A DNA stretch of 64,000 nt from Paenibacillus xylanexedens (GCF_007680605.1 NZ_VEIO01000001.1:2485276-2549275), one strand, 5' to 3'. Shown: positions 10,218 through 19,977, counted from the stretch's first letter. The notes: a model not told the origin generated them from the letters alone. Translations and numbers: made by a program.

Positions 10218-12512
10218 TTATTTCTCGGCTGGAAGCGGGGTAAACAGAATGTTTACCGGCAAGTTGCTACCCGGGGCAGCAGAGAAAACGATCGTTACGC
10301 TCTCACCGTAAGAACCAGTGCGATACAGCACATTCTGTTCATTCGGCGCACTTAGAGATTGGCTGTTATTCGACAGCTGTACCAGCTGTCCGTTCACAAG
10401 TGCTGAACCATAATACTTGCCTCCGCGAGGGTTAAACGAAATCAGTGTACGCGGTGCAACATTGTTCAGGGTGATTTTGTACAGTACACCGAAGTTACCA
10501 GCGTTAGAAGCGCTTGTGAAGGCCATCGGGTCTGTGCCGTCGAGATTCGGGTCACTTGCATTATCCCCGAGTGGCAGACGGGAAGGCTTCGTGCCAACTT
10601 CCTGATCGTACGTAATGATTCGTGTTGCGTTTGGATAAGTCCCACGGTTATGAACGCCGTCACGGTCCAGAACTGGCAAGGAAGACAATACGGCCATCGG
10701 ATCTTTATTTTCTTCGATCATCACAATGTTGTAGTCGAGTGTATAATCACTGAAAGTGTCGGAATAAAGGGAGATGACCTGCCCTTCTTTCATTGAAATA
10801 TTGTTCAGTTCCGTCAGAATCAATTTACTTTCTCCCGGCTGGATGTATACTCTCTTCGAATCTGCCCCCGTTTGCATGGATTTGAACCATTTATCGATGG
10901 ACAATTTACCCGCAACGGTAGCAAATGGCGTCGGTCCTGCAAAGCCCATGTTTTGCTGTTCGAATACAGCTGTATATGGATTGTTATTGGTCGCAATTAC
11001 ATACATTTTTACTCTTTTGCCCGTATTATTGACATGGTGAATCATGAAACGCGTCTGCCCAAAGGAAGATTCCTTGTAGACGATACCTTCCTGGTTAACG
11101 GTTTCCGGGCTGTTACTACGAATAAGCAAGCTTGGCTCATCCGTGTACGTAAATGGTACTTTTTCCATAGCAGGAACTTCCCCGCCGTTGAATGTAAATT
11201 TGTCCCCTACCGGTACGAACAATTTGTTGAAATCAGACTGATTATAAAGCGTTTCGCTTGTGATCATAATCTCTTTCGTATAGGTGTTGCTCAGACCATG
11301 CTGATCTGTGACAGTCAGAGATACCGTCTTCGGTCCCGGAAGGAAAAATGCGAGTGCATTGTTGCTCCAGTCTCTTTTGACGATCGCGTTCTCGTCATCT
11401 GTACTTTGATCAGTGTAGGAGATTTTTTCACCCATTTTGTATTCTTCCTTATCCGTTGTAAACATCGCTACTGGAGGAAGATTCGGACGCTCTACCTTGA
11501 TCGTAAGCGAATAAGGGTTACTCCACTGACCACTGGAATCTTGAACCGTATAAGTCACCGTGTAAACGCCTGGCTGATCAAAGGAATCCTGACGTCCAGT
11601 CCACTGCTCATCCACAATCGGAAGGCCGTTCGGCGAACTGTTTTTAGTCGTGTAGATCACTTGATCTCCTGCAAAAATTTCCTTTTGTACCGTAAAGCTG
11701 GCTACAGGTTTCGTGTTAAGCTTCAATACAACCGTCTTCGCAGGCTGATTCACGGTATATGTGATATTCAGCGCTTGTGTGATGGATGTTAATGGAATCA
11801 TAAACGTATTTTTTTCTTGATAAGCGGGGCCTTTCATCGTTCTGGATTCTCCGTTAACGGTATACACTTTGCTGTTTGTTTTGAAACGAAGTTCGTCGGT
11901 ACCGCTGAGAATGATCGTTTCTTTGGTTTTATTATCATATTTCACGTCGTATCCTACCCGATCAACCAATGCACGAATGGCTACGTAGGAAACACCATAT
12001 TTTACAGCCATCGGTTGGCCAGCCAAATACGTTTTTCCATCCTGAACCATCTTGTTGCTATTCATATAAAGTGTCAGGTCTCCGGCGGATCTGACCGTCG
12101 CAGCTGTTCCACCAGTCGTTGGTTGCTCTACTTCAGCAGGTGTTGGTGTGTTTGATGTGTTTGTCTCTTCAACTGTTCCTTGTTCCCCGTTTGCTCCTGT
12201 TTCCGGGTTTGACGGTGTAGCTTCTGTTCCAGAAGGAGCCGTTGTTCCCTGATTCGTTTCTATGGCGTTTTCATTGTCTGCAGGTGGTGTGTTGTTTGAT
12301 GGATTGTTAGCAGGATCAGTCGTTGCTCCTGATTTTACTTCAGACTCAGCAATTGGCTGTTCTCTCTTCACAACCTCAACGGATTTTACTTTTGCGGTAT
12401 TCACTGGCGTAGCTTCGCTTGATTCTGCTGCTTGTGCATTTGCAGGAATGACTGCAAAAGCCTGAAAAACAGCAAAAGCGGTGAGTATGGACAACTTCTT
12501 CTTCAAATTCAT
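10218..12512 (-). CDS. Secreted surface protein with copper-amine-oxidase-like domain and PKD-like repeats
   Basis: 764 residues. Signal peptide (KKKLSILTAFAVFQAFAVIPANAQA), then about 110 residues rich in Thr, Pro, Glu and Asn (a low-complexity spacer). A copper-amine-oxidase N-like domain follows ('YVAIRALVDRVGYDVKYD', 'FMIPLTSITQALNITYT', roughly 150-275). Next are two Ig/PKD-like units beginning 'PVASFTVQKEIFAGD' and 'PVAMFTTDKEEYKMGEKISY' (about 280-440). The remaining ~320 residues match nothing I recognise and look beta-rich. No LPXTG or SLH motif is seen, so it is probably secreted or held by the N domain. It stands alone between terminators. Function unknown. Confidence 0.75.
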   Translation of the reverse strand: MNLKKKLSILTAFAVFQAFAVIPANAQAAESSEATPVNTAKVKSVEVVKREQPIAESEVKSGATTDPANNPSNNTPPADNENAIETNQGTTAPSGTEATPSNPETGANGEQGTVEETNTSNTPTPAEVEQPTTGGTAATVRSAGDLTLYMNSNKMVQDGKTYLAGQPMAVKYGVSYVAIRALVDRVGYDVKYDNKTKETIILSGTDELRFKTNSKVYTVNGESRTMKGPAYQEKNTFMIPLTSITQALNITYTVNQPAKTVVLKLNTKPVASFTVQKEIFAGDQVIYTTKNSSPNGLPIVDEQWTGRQDSFDQPGVYTVTYTVQDSSGQWSNPYSLTIKVERPNLPPVAMFTTDKEEYKMGEKISYTDQSTDDENAIVKRDWSNNALAFFLPGPKTVSLTVTDQHGLSNTYTKEIMITSETLYNQSDFNKLFVPVGDKFTFNGGEVPAMEKVPFTYTDEPSLLIRSNSPETVNQEGIVYKESSFGQTRFMIHHVNNTGKRVKMYVIATNNNPYTAVFEQQNMGFAGPTPFATVAGKLSIDKWFKSMQTGADSKRVYIQPGESKLILTELNNISMKEGQVISLYSDTFSDYTLDYNIVMIEENKDPMAVLSSLPVLDRDGVHNRGTYPNATRIITYDQEVGTKPSRLPLGDNASDPNLDGTDPMAFTSASNAGNFGVLYKITLNNVAPRTLISFNPRGGKYYGSALVNGQLVQLSNNSQSLSAPNEQNVLYRTGSYGESVTIVFSAAPGSNLPVNILFTPLPAEK

Positions 12513-12751
12513 TCTTTGTCTTTGGCTCCTTCTGCTCCCATTTTATTAATATCCCCTCTAAAAGTCATATGATTAGACGCTCAGAAACGGGAAAAGTTGC
12601 TAAAAATAATGAATAAGAATTGTAAACTTTTAATAGAAGCGAAAAACTATGAAAATAGTTATCTGTTAATATAAACAAGCTATAGGATTTAAACGAATGA
12701 ATTTTACAGCTCCCATGGCAAAAGTCTTTGTTATACCATTCAGGATGAAAA

Positions 12752-12793
12752 ATAAAAACAACCTCTACGAATCAATATTCGTAAAGGTTGCTT
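12752..12793 (-). terminator. Terminator of the pflB-pflA operon
   Basis: AGCAACCTttACGAAT / ATTCGTagAGGTTGTT on the minus strand, followed by TTTTATTTTT, right after the pflA stop. Confidence 0.8.
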
Positions 12794-12809
12794 GTGAATA
12801 ACTGCTCGC

Positions 12810-13562
12810 TTACTTTCCTGAGCAAGTCACGCCAGCTGTTTCTGCACGACCTTGCTCAATCAGGCGATATGCCCGTTCAACTTCTTCTTCGGTTGGAGAA
12901 GGTACCCCGTCCAGCGGATAAACTTTACCCAGTGCTTCCCATTTGTATATCCCCATTTGATGATAAGGAAGAATCTCGAACTTCTCTACCCCGTTCAGCG
13001 TTCCAATGAAACGCCCGAGATTCAACAAATCCTCTTCCTGATCGTGAATGCCAGGCACGTATACATGTCTGATCCACATTTTACGACCATGATCGGATAA
13101 CCATCTTGCTGTCTTCAGCGTACGTTCATTGGATTTACCAGTCAGTTTGATGTGTTTCTCGTCATCAATATGCTTTAGATCCAGTAATACAAGGTCGGTG
13201 TGGTCAAGCAGATCATGAATGCGATCCGGTTCATTGAACCCGTTGCTATCCAATGTCGTATGAAGCCCCCAGCGACGTTTGACTTCCTTGAATACTTCTG
13301 CGACAAAGTGAGCTTGCAGGGTAGGTTCTCCGCCTGATATGGTAAGTCCACCGCCAGAGCTACGATAGTAGGACAGGTACGGCTGAATTTCAGCCAGTAC
13401 CTCCTCCAGTGTCATCTCTTTCCCACCATCCAGTGCCCAGGTATCAGGGTTGTGACAATACTGACATTTGAGCAGGCATCCTTGCATAAAAAGCACGAAG
13501 CGGATGCCTGGGCCGTCAACCGTCCCGAAAGTTTCGAGTGAATGAATATGTCCGTTCATCAT
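12810..13562 (-). CDS. pflA: Pyruvate formate-lyase activating enzyme
   Basis: 250 residues. Radical SAM enzyme that installs the glycyl radical on PflB. The cluster motif is CLLKCQYC (CX3CX2C) followed by HNPDTW, and 'SGGGLTISGGEPTLQ' is the GGE motif binding the SAM amino group. Conserved 'LDLKHIDDEKHIKLTGKSNE' and 'RHVYVPGIHDQEEDL' also fit PflA. It sits 86 bp after pflB with no terminator, as in most genomes, so both are probably made from the FNR-controlled pflB promoters. Two adjacent ATG codons exist; AGGAAGAGG precedes both. Confidence 0.95.
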   Translation of the reverse strand: MMNGHIHSLETFGTVDGPGIRFVLFMQGCLLKCQYCHNPDTWALDGGKEMTLEEVLAEIQPYLSYYRSSGGGLTISGGEPTLQAHFVAEVFKEVKRRWGLHTTLDSNGFNEPDRIHDLLDHTDLVLLDLKHIDDEKHIKLTGKSNERTLKTARWLSDHGRKMWIRHVYVPGIHDQEEDLLNLGRFIGTLNGVEKFEILPYHQMGIYKWEALGKVYPLDGVPSPTEEEVERAYRLIEQGRAETAGVTCSGK

Positions 13563-13648
13563 GTTGCCTCTTCCTTTCTTTTCGCATCCGCTATGCGTTC
13601 ATTTTTATGTTGAATCAGAATCCCTGAGAAGGTTACTGAAAAAATGAC

Positions 13649-15907
13649 TTACATCGAACCGTGGAACGTACGGTTAATAACATCCAGCTGCTGCTCACGC
13701 GTCAGTTTAATGAAGTTAACTGCGTAACCCGACACCCGTACGGTCAATTGCGGATATTGTTCCGGGTGATCCATTGCATCAATCAGTTGCTGACGATCAA
13801 ACACGTTCACGTTCAAGTGATGCGCATTTTGACCGAAATATCCATCCATCATCGCAGTCAGATTGGATTTGCGTGTAGCATCTTCTTTACCCAGCGCTTT
13901 TGGCACAATGGAGAAGGTATTGGAAATACCGTCAAGGCTGTGTTCATAAGGCAGTTTCGCTACCGAGCCGAGCGATGCCAGCGCACCTTTTTTATCCCGA
14001 CCATGCATTGGGTTCGCCCCTGGTGCGAATGGTTCGCCTGCTTTACGTCCATCTGGTGTTGTTCCTGTTTTCTTACCGTACACAACGTTGGAAGTGATGG
14101 TCAGTACAGATTGCGTTGGCATTGCGTTACGATAGGCTTTGTGCTTGCGAATCATGCTCATGAAGCTTTCCACCAGCTCTACCGCAATGTTATCTACACT
14201 GTCATCGTTGTTGCCGTAGCAAGGGAATTCACCTTCAATTTCAAAATCAACGGCAATGCCTTGTTCGTTGCGAATCGGTTTAACTTTGGCATATTTGATC
14301 GCGCTTAGTGAGTCCGCCGCTACCGACAGTCCCGCGATACCGCAAGCCATCGTACGCAGAATATCGCGGTCATGGAGTGCCATTTCAATCCGCTCGTAGC
14401 TGTATTTATCATGCATGTAGTGGATGACGTTAAGTGTGTTCATGTACAGTTTAGCGAGCCATTCCATCATCGGTTTGAACCGTTTCATAACCTCATTGTA
14501 GTCCAATACTTCACTTGTAATGGCAGGATACTCCGGACCAACCTGTGCTCCCGATTTTTCGTCACGTCCACCGTTGATCGCATACAGCAATGCTTTCGCC
14601 AAGTTGGCACGTGCGCCGAAGAATTGCATTTGTTTACCGATCTTCATCGCAGATACACAGCAGGCAATACCGTAATCATCGCCATAGATTGGACGCATCA
14701 GATCATCATTTTCATACTGGATAGAGCTGGTTTCAATCGATACTTTACTGCAATAATCTTTGAAAGCTTCAGGAAGCTTCGTGGACCACAGGACCGTCAA
14801 GTTTGGCTCTGGAGCAGGTCCCAGGTTGTGCAGTGTATGCAGGAAACGGAAGCTGTTTTTGGTTACGCGTGTCTCACCATTGACGGACATACCGCCGATG
14901 GACTCGGTTACCCATGTTGGGTCACCACTGAACAATTCGTTGTAATCCGGCGTGCGCAGGAATTTGACAATCCGCAGTTTCATGACGAAGTGGTCAACCA
15001 GTTCTTGAGCCTGTTCTTCCGTCAGGATACCTTCTTGCAAATCACGTTCAATGTAAATATCCAGGAAGGAGGACACACGTCCAAGGGACATTGCGGCACC
15101 GTTCTGTTCTTTGATCGCTGCAAGGTAACCGAAGTACAACCATTGGAATGCTTCTTTAGCCGTTGTTGCTGGTAATGAAATATCGAAGCCATGCATCTCA
15201 CCCAGTTGTTTCAGTTCTTGCAGTGCACGAATCTGTTCAGACAACTCTTCGCGCAAACGAATAACATCTTCATCAATTACGTCAACTTCGAGTGCATTGA
15301 GTTCACCTTTTTTGTTACGAATAAGGAAGTCTACTCCGTACAAAGCAACCCGGCGATAGTCTCCGATGATCCGTCCACGGCCGTAAGCATCTGGCAGACC
15401 TGTGATGATCCCTGCTTTACGTGCTGCACGCATCTCGGCAGTGTAAGCGTCGAATACACCTTGGTTATGCGTTTTACGAATGTTAGTAAATATATCAATG
15501 ACACCTTGTGGCATTTCGAAACCGTATGCTTCACAAGCATCAATCATCATACGAATTCCGCCGAATGGCTGAATGGAGCGTTTGAATGGAGCGTCTGTTT
15601 GAACCCCGACAATTTGCTCTTTGGACTGATCCAGGTAACCTGGTTGATGAGATGTAATGGTTGAAGGTGTGTTCACGTCCACATCAAGCACGCCGCCATT
15701 GTCACGCTCTTTTTTGGTCAGATCAGATACGATATCCCACAATTCTTTGGTGTTTTGGGTAGCGCCTGCGAGGAAAGCTTCATCCCCGTAATATGGAGAC
15801 AGATTGTGTACCAGAAAATCATTCACATCTACGGTCTTGGTCCAAGTTCCTTTAGTAAAGTTTCTCCAGCCTGTTTGTTGTTTGACATCTTTTTCGATCA
15901 CCGACAT
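13649..15907 (-). CDS. pflB: Pyruvate formate-lyase (formate C-acetyltransferase)
   Basis: 752 residues from the ATG at 15907 (GGAGGG upstream); the frame is open 18 codons earlier but without RBS. It converts pyruvate and CoA to acetyl-CoA and formate under anoxia. Both catalytic signatures are present: the Cys-Cys pair in '[13 protein letters not shown]' and the glycyl radical loop 'RVSGYAVNF' near the C terminus. Length and the '[15 protein letters not shown]'-type active site segment (here [13 protein letters not shown]) match the E. coli-type enzyme. Two FNR-type palindromes lie upstream. With adhE it forms the mixed-acid/ethanol route. Confidence 0.97.
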   Translation of the reverse strand: MSVIEKDVKQQTGWRNFTKGTWTKTVDVNDFLVHNLSPYYGDEAFLAGATQNTKELWDIVSDLTKKERDNGGVLDVDVNTPSTITSHQPGYLDQSKEQIVGVQTDAPFKRSIQPFGGIRMMIDACEAYGFEMPQGVIDIFTNIRKTHNQGVFDAYTAEMRAARKAGIITGLPDAYGRGRIIGDYRRVALYGVDFLIRNKKGELNALEVDVIDEDVIRLREELSEQIRALQELKQLGEMHGFDISLPATTAKEAFQWLYFGYLAAIKEQNGAAMSLGRVSSFLDIYIERDLQEGILTEEQAQELVDHFVMKLRIVKFLRTPDYNELFSGDPTWVTESIGGMSVNGETRVTKNSFRFLHTLHNLGPAPEPNLTVLWSTKLPEAFKDYCSKVSIETSSIQYENDDLMRPIYGDDYGIACCVSAMKIGKQMQFFGARANLAKALLYAINGGRDEKSGAQVGPEYPAITSEVLDYNEVMKRFKPMMEWLAKLYMNTLNVIHYMHDKYSYERIEMALHDRDILRTMACGIAGLSVAADSLSAIKYAKVKPIRNEQGIAVDFEIEGEFPCYGNNDDSVDNIAVELVESFMSMIRKHKAYRNAMPTQSVLTITSNVVYGKKTGTTPDGRKAGEPFAPGANPMHGRDKKGALASLGSVAKLPYEHSLDGISNTFSIVPKALGKEDATRKSNLTAMMDGYFGQNAHHLNVNVFDRQQLIDAMDHPEQYPQLTVRVSGYAVNFIKLTREQQLDVINRTFHGSM

Positions 15908-15991
15908 CTTAATCCCTCCGCTTTTTTGGATTTCTGGACACATCACATTGTTGCAGTACACGTATCATCAGATGTCCAGATCCGCGATTCA

Positions 15992-16007
15992 TGTGAATTG
16001 TTTCACA
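15992..16007. promoter_or_regulatory. FNR-type (or Rex-type) operator, pflB proximal
   Basis: Perfect palindrome TGTGA-ATTGTT-TCACA, centred about 92 bp before the pflB ATG. A weak minus-strand -10 (TGATAC, 15962-15967) would place the start about 42 bases from its centre. The sequence also fits a Rex half-site pattern (TGTGAA-N4-TTCACA), so redox control by Rex is an alternative. Confidence 0.75.
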
Positions 16008-16075
16008 TTATCCAGAACACGATCTCTCTACTTGGGAACCGGAACCGCGGAATGATTGTTTTCTTTACATTTTCA

Positions 16076-16117
16076 GTATAAATCATGCTGATTTCATCAT
16101 CTGTGATTTTTATCACA
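16076..16117 (-). promoter_or_regulatory. FNR box with class II-spaced -10, pflB distal promoter
   Basis: Perfect TGTGA-TTTTTA-TCACA at 16102-16117. A minus-strand TATACT at 16076-16081 puts the start near 16069, about 41 bases from the box centre. This is the spacing of a class II FNR-activated promoter. Confidence 0.75.
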
Positions 16118-16176
16118 AACTTTGCGACCTTTCTCACTCTGGTTGGGCGTTGTTTTGTTGCACAATCCTACGGTTG

Positions 16177-16325
16177 TTCACACTAGGCCACTCCGCGGGC
16201 AGCACAACTTCAGATCGCTGTTATCCCCGGATTTTTTCGATTCACTTTTTCAAAGTGAAAATCCGGTGATAAAGGCGAACGCTCCGCTTCTTCCGTCTGT
16301 CCTGCCCGCTCCGTTATCGTGTGAA
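16177..16325. repeat. MITE-like element, copy A
   Basis: A 149-bp element bounded by TTCACAC and GTGTGAA (8-bp ends if the outer G/C is counted). It holds an inner hairpin, TTATCcCCGGATTTT ... AAAATCCGGtGATAA, with a nested TTCACTTT/AAAGTGAA stem. A second copy with the same plan is at 35865-36016. No open reading frame, so it is non-autonomous if mobile. Confidence 0.65.
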
Positions 16326-16427
16326 CCTCTTCTATTGTGCAAACAGCCACCTCCCTCTCCCGTTCCTACCGTTTTGGGGAACCATTGCTCCGCTAAGCTC
16401 GGAGCAACTGAAGGCTTGAAGGAGGTT

Positions 16428-16990
16428 CCTGAAAAACGGATGCTCCGCTTCTCCGTTTTTCTGCCCATTTTGACTTCTACACTTCGCAGCCCTATGCTGT
16501 TCCCGTGGTTTTTTACTCCGTTTCTCTGGGAGTAGAGTATCAAGTGCTGAAAATCAGTCCTGAAAAACGGATGCTCCGCTTCTCCGTTTTTCTGCCCATC
16601 TTGACTTCTACACTTCAGAGCTCCATGCTGTTCCTGCGTCTATTACTCCGTTCCTCTGGGAGTAGAGTAACAAGTGCTGAAACTGCTCCTGAAAAACGGA
16701 TGCTCCGCTTCTCCGTTTTTCTGCCCATTTTGACTTCTACACTTCGGAGCTCCATGCTGTTCCCGTGGTTTTTTACTCCGTTTCTCTGGGAGTAGAGTAA
16801 CAAGCGCTGAAACTGCTCCTGAAAAACGGATGCTCTGCTTCTCCGTTTTTCTGCCCATTGTGACTTACTACACTTTGGAGATCCATGCTGTTCCTGCGGT
16901 TTATTACTCCGTTCCTCTGGGAGTAGAGTAACAAGTGCTAAAAATCAGTCCTGAAAAAAGGATGTCTCGCCTCGCCGCTTTTCGGGCTTA
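16428..16990. repeat. Tandem array of a ~130-bp repeat (four copies plus a degenerate fifth)
   Basis: Units begin at 16428, 16559, 16688, 16818 and 16950, each starting CCTGAAAAACGGATGCTCCG, with periods of 129-132 bp. Every good unit has a perfect hairpin (GAAAAACGGA / TCCGTTTTTC, 11-base loop) and a second small stem (TACTCC / GGAGTA). The GCTCCGCTTCT segment is also in MITE-like copy A just upstream, so the array may derive from it. It fills the space between the adhE 3' end and the pflB promoters. The short frames inside it are periodic artefacts. Confidence 0.85.
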
Positions 16991-17067
16991 CCTCTCCGTA
17001 CACTTGTTCACCCCCCTCTTTCCCACCTCCTTTCCTGTTTCTCTGTCTTTTCGCAACTATACGGCAA

Positions 17068-17094
17068 TCGGGGCTCCCCGATGTGGGGAACCCC
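17068..17094 (-). terminator. Possible terminator after adhE
   Basis: GGGGtTCCCC / GGGGAGCCCC-type hairpin with a 5-base loop. It lacks a T-run, so it is weak or an RNA 3' end stabiliser. Confidence 0.35.
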
Positions 17095-17149
17095 TGAATC
17101 ACTTGCAACAATCTGAAATGGTTATTTGTTGAATGTTGCTTGTTGCTTG

Positions 17150-19762
17150 TTATTCAAATTTGCCATAGAAAGCGTTGCGGTACACATCAGCCAGTTCAGT
17201 TACAAGCGGCAGTTTTGGATTCGCTGTTGTACATTGGTCCTCGAATGCCCGATCTGCCAAGTAATCTACACGCGATTCGAAGTCTTTTGCATCAAATCCG
17301 ATTTCCTGGAACGATTCTTCGATACCCAGTTTTTTGTTCAACTCACGGATCGCTTTAATCAAGCTATTCACGCCTTCTTCGGTTGTACGTGCTGGCAATC
17401 CGAGAATACGGGCGATTTCAGCGTACCGCTCATCTGCCACAAAGTGCGAATATTTCGGGAACGATGCAAATTTCGTCGGTTTTTTCGCATTGTAACGAAT
17501 GACGTGTGGCATCAGGATCGCATTGGTGCGTCCGTGTGCGGTGTGGTATTGACCGCCCCATTTATGCGCCAAGCTGTGGTTAATGCCCAGGAACGCGTTG
17601 GCAAACGCCATACCCGCAATCGTCGAAGCATTGTGCATTTTCTCGCGTGCCAGTTTGTCACCCTGTAATGCGGATTGCTCCAGATATTGGAACACCAGTT
17701 GGATGGCTTTGATTGCCAGACCGTCTGTGTAGTCGTTCGCCATCACGGATACATATGCTTCAATGGCGTGAGTCAGTACGTCCATACCGGTATCGGCAAC
17801 TGCGGTTCTTGGCAAGCTGTATACAAATTCAGGGTCTACAATCGCTACGTCTGGTGTCAATTCATAGTCAGCCAGCGGATACTTGGTATTGCCATGCTCT
17901 TTATCTGTAATGACCGCAAACGATGTGACTTCCGAACCCGTACCCGATGTTGTCGGAATGGCTACGAATTTCGCTTTTGATCCGAGTCTTGGATATTTGT
18001 AAATCCGTTTACGGATATCCATGAATTTTTGTTTCAGGTTGTTAAAGTCCGTGTCTGGATATTCATAGAACAACCACATCGCTTTGGCAGCATCCATTGG
18101 TGATCCGCCGCCGAGTGCGATAATACAGTCCGGCTGGAAGCGTTCCATCATGGCTGTACCGCGGTCTACTGTTGTTGTTGATGGATCTGGCTCAACTTCT
18201 GAGAAAACTTCAATGGCTACAGGCGTCTGACGTTGACGCAGGTAATGCTCTACTTTTTCCACATATCCGAGTTTGACCATCACGGCATCCGTAATAATCG
18301 CTACGCGAGTAATGTCCGGCATTTTGGCGAGATATTGCGTCGCACCTTTTTCGAAGTAGACTTTGTTCGGCACTTTGAACCATTGCATATTCACGGTACG
18401 GCGAGCCACCCTTTTCACGTTGATTAGGTTCACAGCAGTTACGTTGGAAGATGTTGAGTTACGTCCGTACGATCCACAACCCAGTGTCAGTGATGGCATA
18501 TTCGTATTGTAGATATCCCCGATCGCACCATGTGTGGAAGGTGAGTTTACGATAATCCGTCCCGTTTGCAGGCGATCCGCAAATTGGTTGATCACTTCTT
18601 CATTGTTCGAGTGGATAACGGAGGAGTGACCCATTCCGCCAAAAGCAACCACTTCTGCTGCACGCTCAATACCATCTTTAGCAGATTTAACTTTGTAACA
18701 TGCCAGCACCGGACTCAGTTTCTCGGCGGACAATGGGAACTTGGTGCCCACACCTTCAATTTCGGCTACCAGAATTTTAGTGCCTGCCGGTACTTCAATG
18801 CCGCACATTTTGGCAATGTTCACAGCGGACTGCCCTACAATGGTCGGGTTAACTGCACATTTCTCCGCGTTGATTGCACCTGCTGTCAATTTGGCGGCTT
18901 CCTCTTTGTTCACAAAGTAACAGCCGTTCGTGATCATTTTCTTTTTCACTTGATCGAAGATCGGTTCTTCAATAATGACCGCTTGTTCAGACGCACAGAT
19001 CATACCATTGTCAAAAGACTTCGACAGAATCAAATCCGTTACCGCCTGGTTGATATCTGCGGTTTTTTCGATAAAGCAAGGCACGTTACCTGGTCCTACG
19101 CCCAGTGCCGGTTTACCACAGCTGTAGGCTGCACGTACCATCGCTGATCCGCCAGTAGCCAGGATGAGAGCAACATCATTGTGGTTCATCAATGCGTTCG
19201 TACGATCCATGGATGGATCATCAATCCATTGGATACAGTCGGCTGGAGCGCCGTTTTTCACAGCAGCTTCAAGCAAAATTTTCGCTGCCTCGCGGCTACA
19301 GTTCTGTGCGGACGGGTGGAAACCAAAGATGATCGGGTTACGTGTTTTGATCGCAATCAGTGCTTTAAACATCGTCGTGGATGTCGGGTTGGTTACCGGT
19401 GTGATCCCCATGATGATACCAACCGGCTCCGCAATTTTCTGGAAGCTGTCGTACTCATTGTCTTCGATAACGCCTACTGTTTTTTCGTATTTAATGCTGT
19501 TATAAACATACTCTGTGGCGAATATATTTTTAATAATTTTATCTTCGTACACACCGCGTCCCGTTTCTTCCACGGCCATTTTGGCGAGCATCATATGTTT
19601 ATCCAGTCCCGCAAGCGCCATAGCCTGCACAATCCGGTCAATTTGCTGCTGATCCATGGACATGAATGCTGCATGTGCTTTGTTCGCTTTGTCGATTAAC
19701 GTTTGAATATACTGACCTGCTGTCGGTTCTTTTGTTGGGGCGACTTCATTCTTTACAGCCAT
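17150..19762 (-). CDS. adhE: Bifunctional acetaldehyde-CoA/alcohol dehydrogenase
   Basis: 870 residues. The N-terminal half is a CoA-acylating aldehyde dehydrogenase with catalytic Cys in 'FDNGMICASEQAV' and 'GITPVTNPTSTTMFKALI'. The C-terminal half is an iron-dependent alcohol dehydrogenase ('ALGGGSPMDAAKAMW', 'PTTSGTGSEVTSFAVITD', His ligands in 'HAIEAYVS', 'INHSLAHKWGG', 'HGRTNAILMPHVIRYN'). It reduces acetyl-CoA to ethanol and regenerates NAD+. The ATG at 19762 has AGGAGG nine bases upstream and is preferred over the codon at 19816. An FNR-type palindrome is centred about 90 bp before it. Probably forms spirosomes like other AdhE. Confidence 0.97.
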   Translation of the reverse strand: MAVKNEVAPTKEPTAGQYIQTLIDKANKAHAAFMSMDQQQIDRIVQAMALAGLDKHMMLAKMAVEETGRGVYEDKIIKNIFATEYVYNSIKYEKTVGVIEDNEYDSFQKIAEPVGIIMGITPVTNPTSTTMFKALIAIKTRNPIIFGFHPSAQNCSREAAKILLEAAVKNGAPADCIQWIDDPSMDRTNALMNHNDVALILATGGSAMVRAAYSCGKPALGVGPGNVPCFIEKTADINQAVTDLILSKSFDNGMICASEQAVIIEEPIFDQVKKKMITNGCYFVNKEEAAKLTAGAINAEKCAVNPTIVGQSAVNIAKMCGIEVPAGTKILVAEIEGVGTKFPLSAEKLSPVLACYKVKSAKDGIERAAEVVAFGGMGHSSVIHSNNEEVINQFADRLQTGRIIVNSPSTHGAIGDIYNTNMPSLTLGCGSYGRNSTSSNVTAVNLINVKRVARRTVNMQWFKVPNKVYFEKGATQYLAKMPDITRVAIITDAVMVKLGYVEKVEHYLRQRQTPVAIEVFSEVEPDPSTTTVDRGTAMMERFQPDCIIALGGGSPMDAAKAMWLFYEYPDTDFNNLKQKFMDIRKRIYKYPRLGSKAKFVAIPTTSGTGSEVTSFAVITDKEHGNTKYPLADYELTPDVAIVDPEFVYSLPRTAVADTGMDVLTHAIEAYVSVMANDYTDGLAIKAIQLVFQYLEQSALQGDKLAREKMHNASTIAGMAFANAFLGINHSLAHKWGGQYHTAHGRTNAILMPHVIRYNAKKPTKFASFPKYSHFVADERYAEIARILGLPARTTEEGVNSLIKAIRELNKKLGIEESFQEIGFDAKDFESRVDYLADRAFEDQCTTANPKLPLVTELADVYRNAFYGKFE

Positions 19763-19843
19763 CTCCCTCATCCTCCTAAAGGTTCGTATTGGTTTGTCTC
19801 TCTTGTTTACATCCACATCGTATCATGGGGAAAAGATATATTA

Positions 19844-19859
19844 TGTGATTTTTTTCACA
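19844..19859. promoter_or_regulatory. FNR-type operator of adhE
   Basis: Perfect TGTGA-TTTTTT-TCACA. A minus-strand TACGAT at 19817-19822 could be the -10, giving a box centre about 41 bases from the start site. TTCACAA on one side also resembles a Rex half-site. Confidence 0.75.
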
Positions 19860-19961
19860 AAGTATGAACAATTTTAATTAAGTTTTTAACAGCCCCTTTT
19901 AGACGGGATTTCTCTCTCTATTTAAAATAGTAGATCAACAGCCTCATCCTTCCCCTATAAA

Positions 19962-19977
19962 AGTGAATTTAATCACA
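19962..19977. promoter_or_regulatory. FNR-type site upstream of fnr
   Basis: AGTGA-ATTTAA-TCACA, one base from the perfect palindrome, 214 bp before the fnr ATG. It suggests autoregulation. The rest of the 428-bp adhE-fnr gap holds no gene and no riboswitch that I recognise. Confidence 0.6.

Noticed and set aside
10872..11792. 306-codon open frame antisense to the surface protein gene
   Set aside because: No RBS and a Cys/Arg/Phe-rich composition typical of an antisense shadow; the minus-strand gene has a signal peptide and known domains.
14372..15175. 267-codon frame antisense to pflB
   Set aside because: Shadow of a highly conserved coding sequence.
16122..16858. Several overlapping open frames with repeated peptides (e.g. 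EKRMLRFSVFLPILTSTL) on both strands
   Set aside because: They are products of the 130-bp tandem repeat, have no RBS, and occur in both directions with the same period.
16428..16990. Possible CRISPR array
   Set aside because: Units of ~130 bp repeat in full, with no unique spacers and no cas genes nearby.
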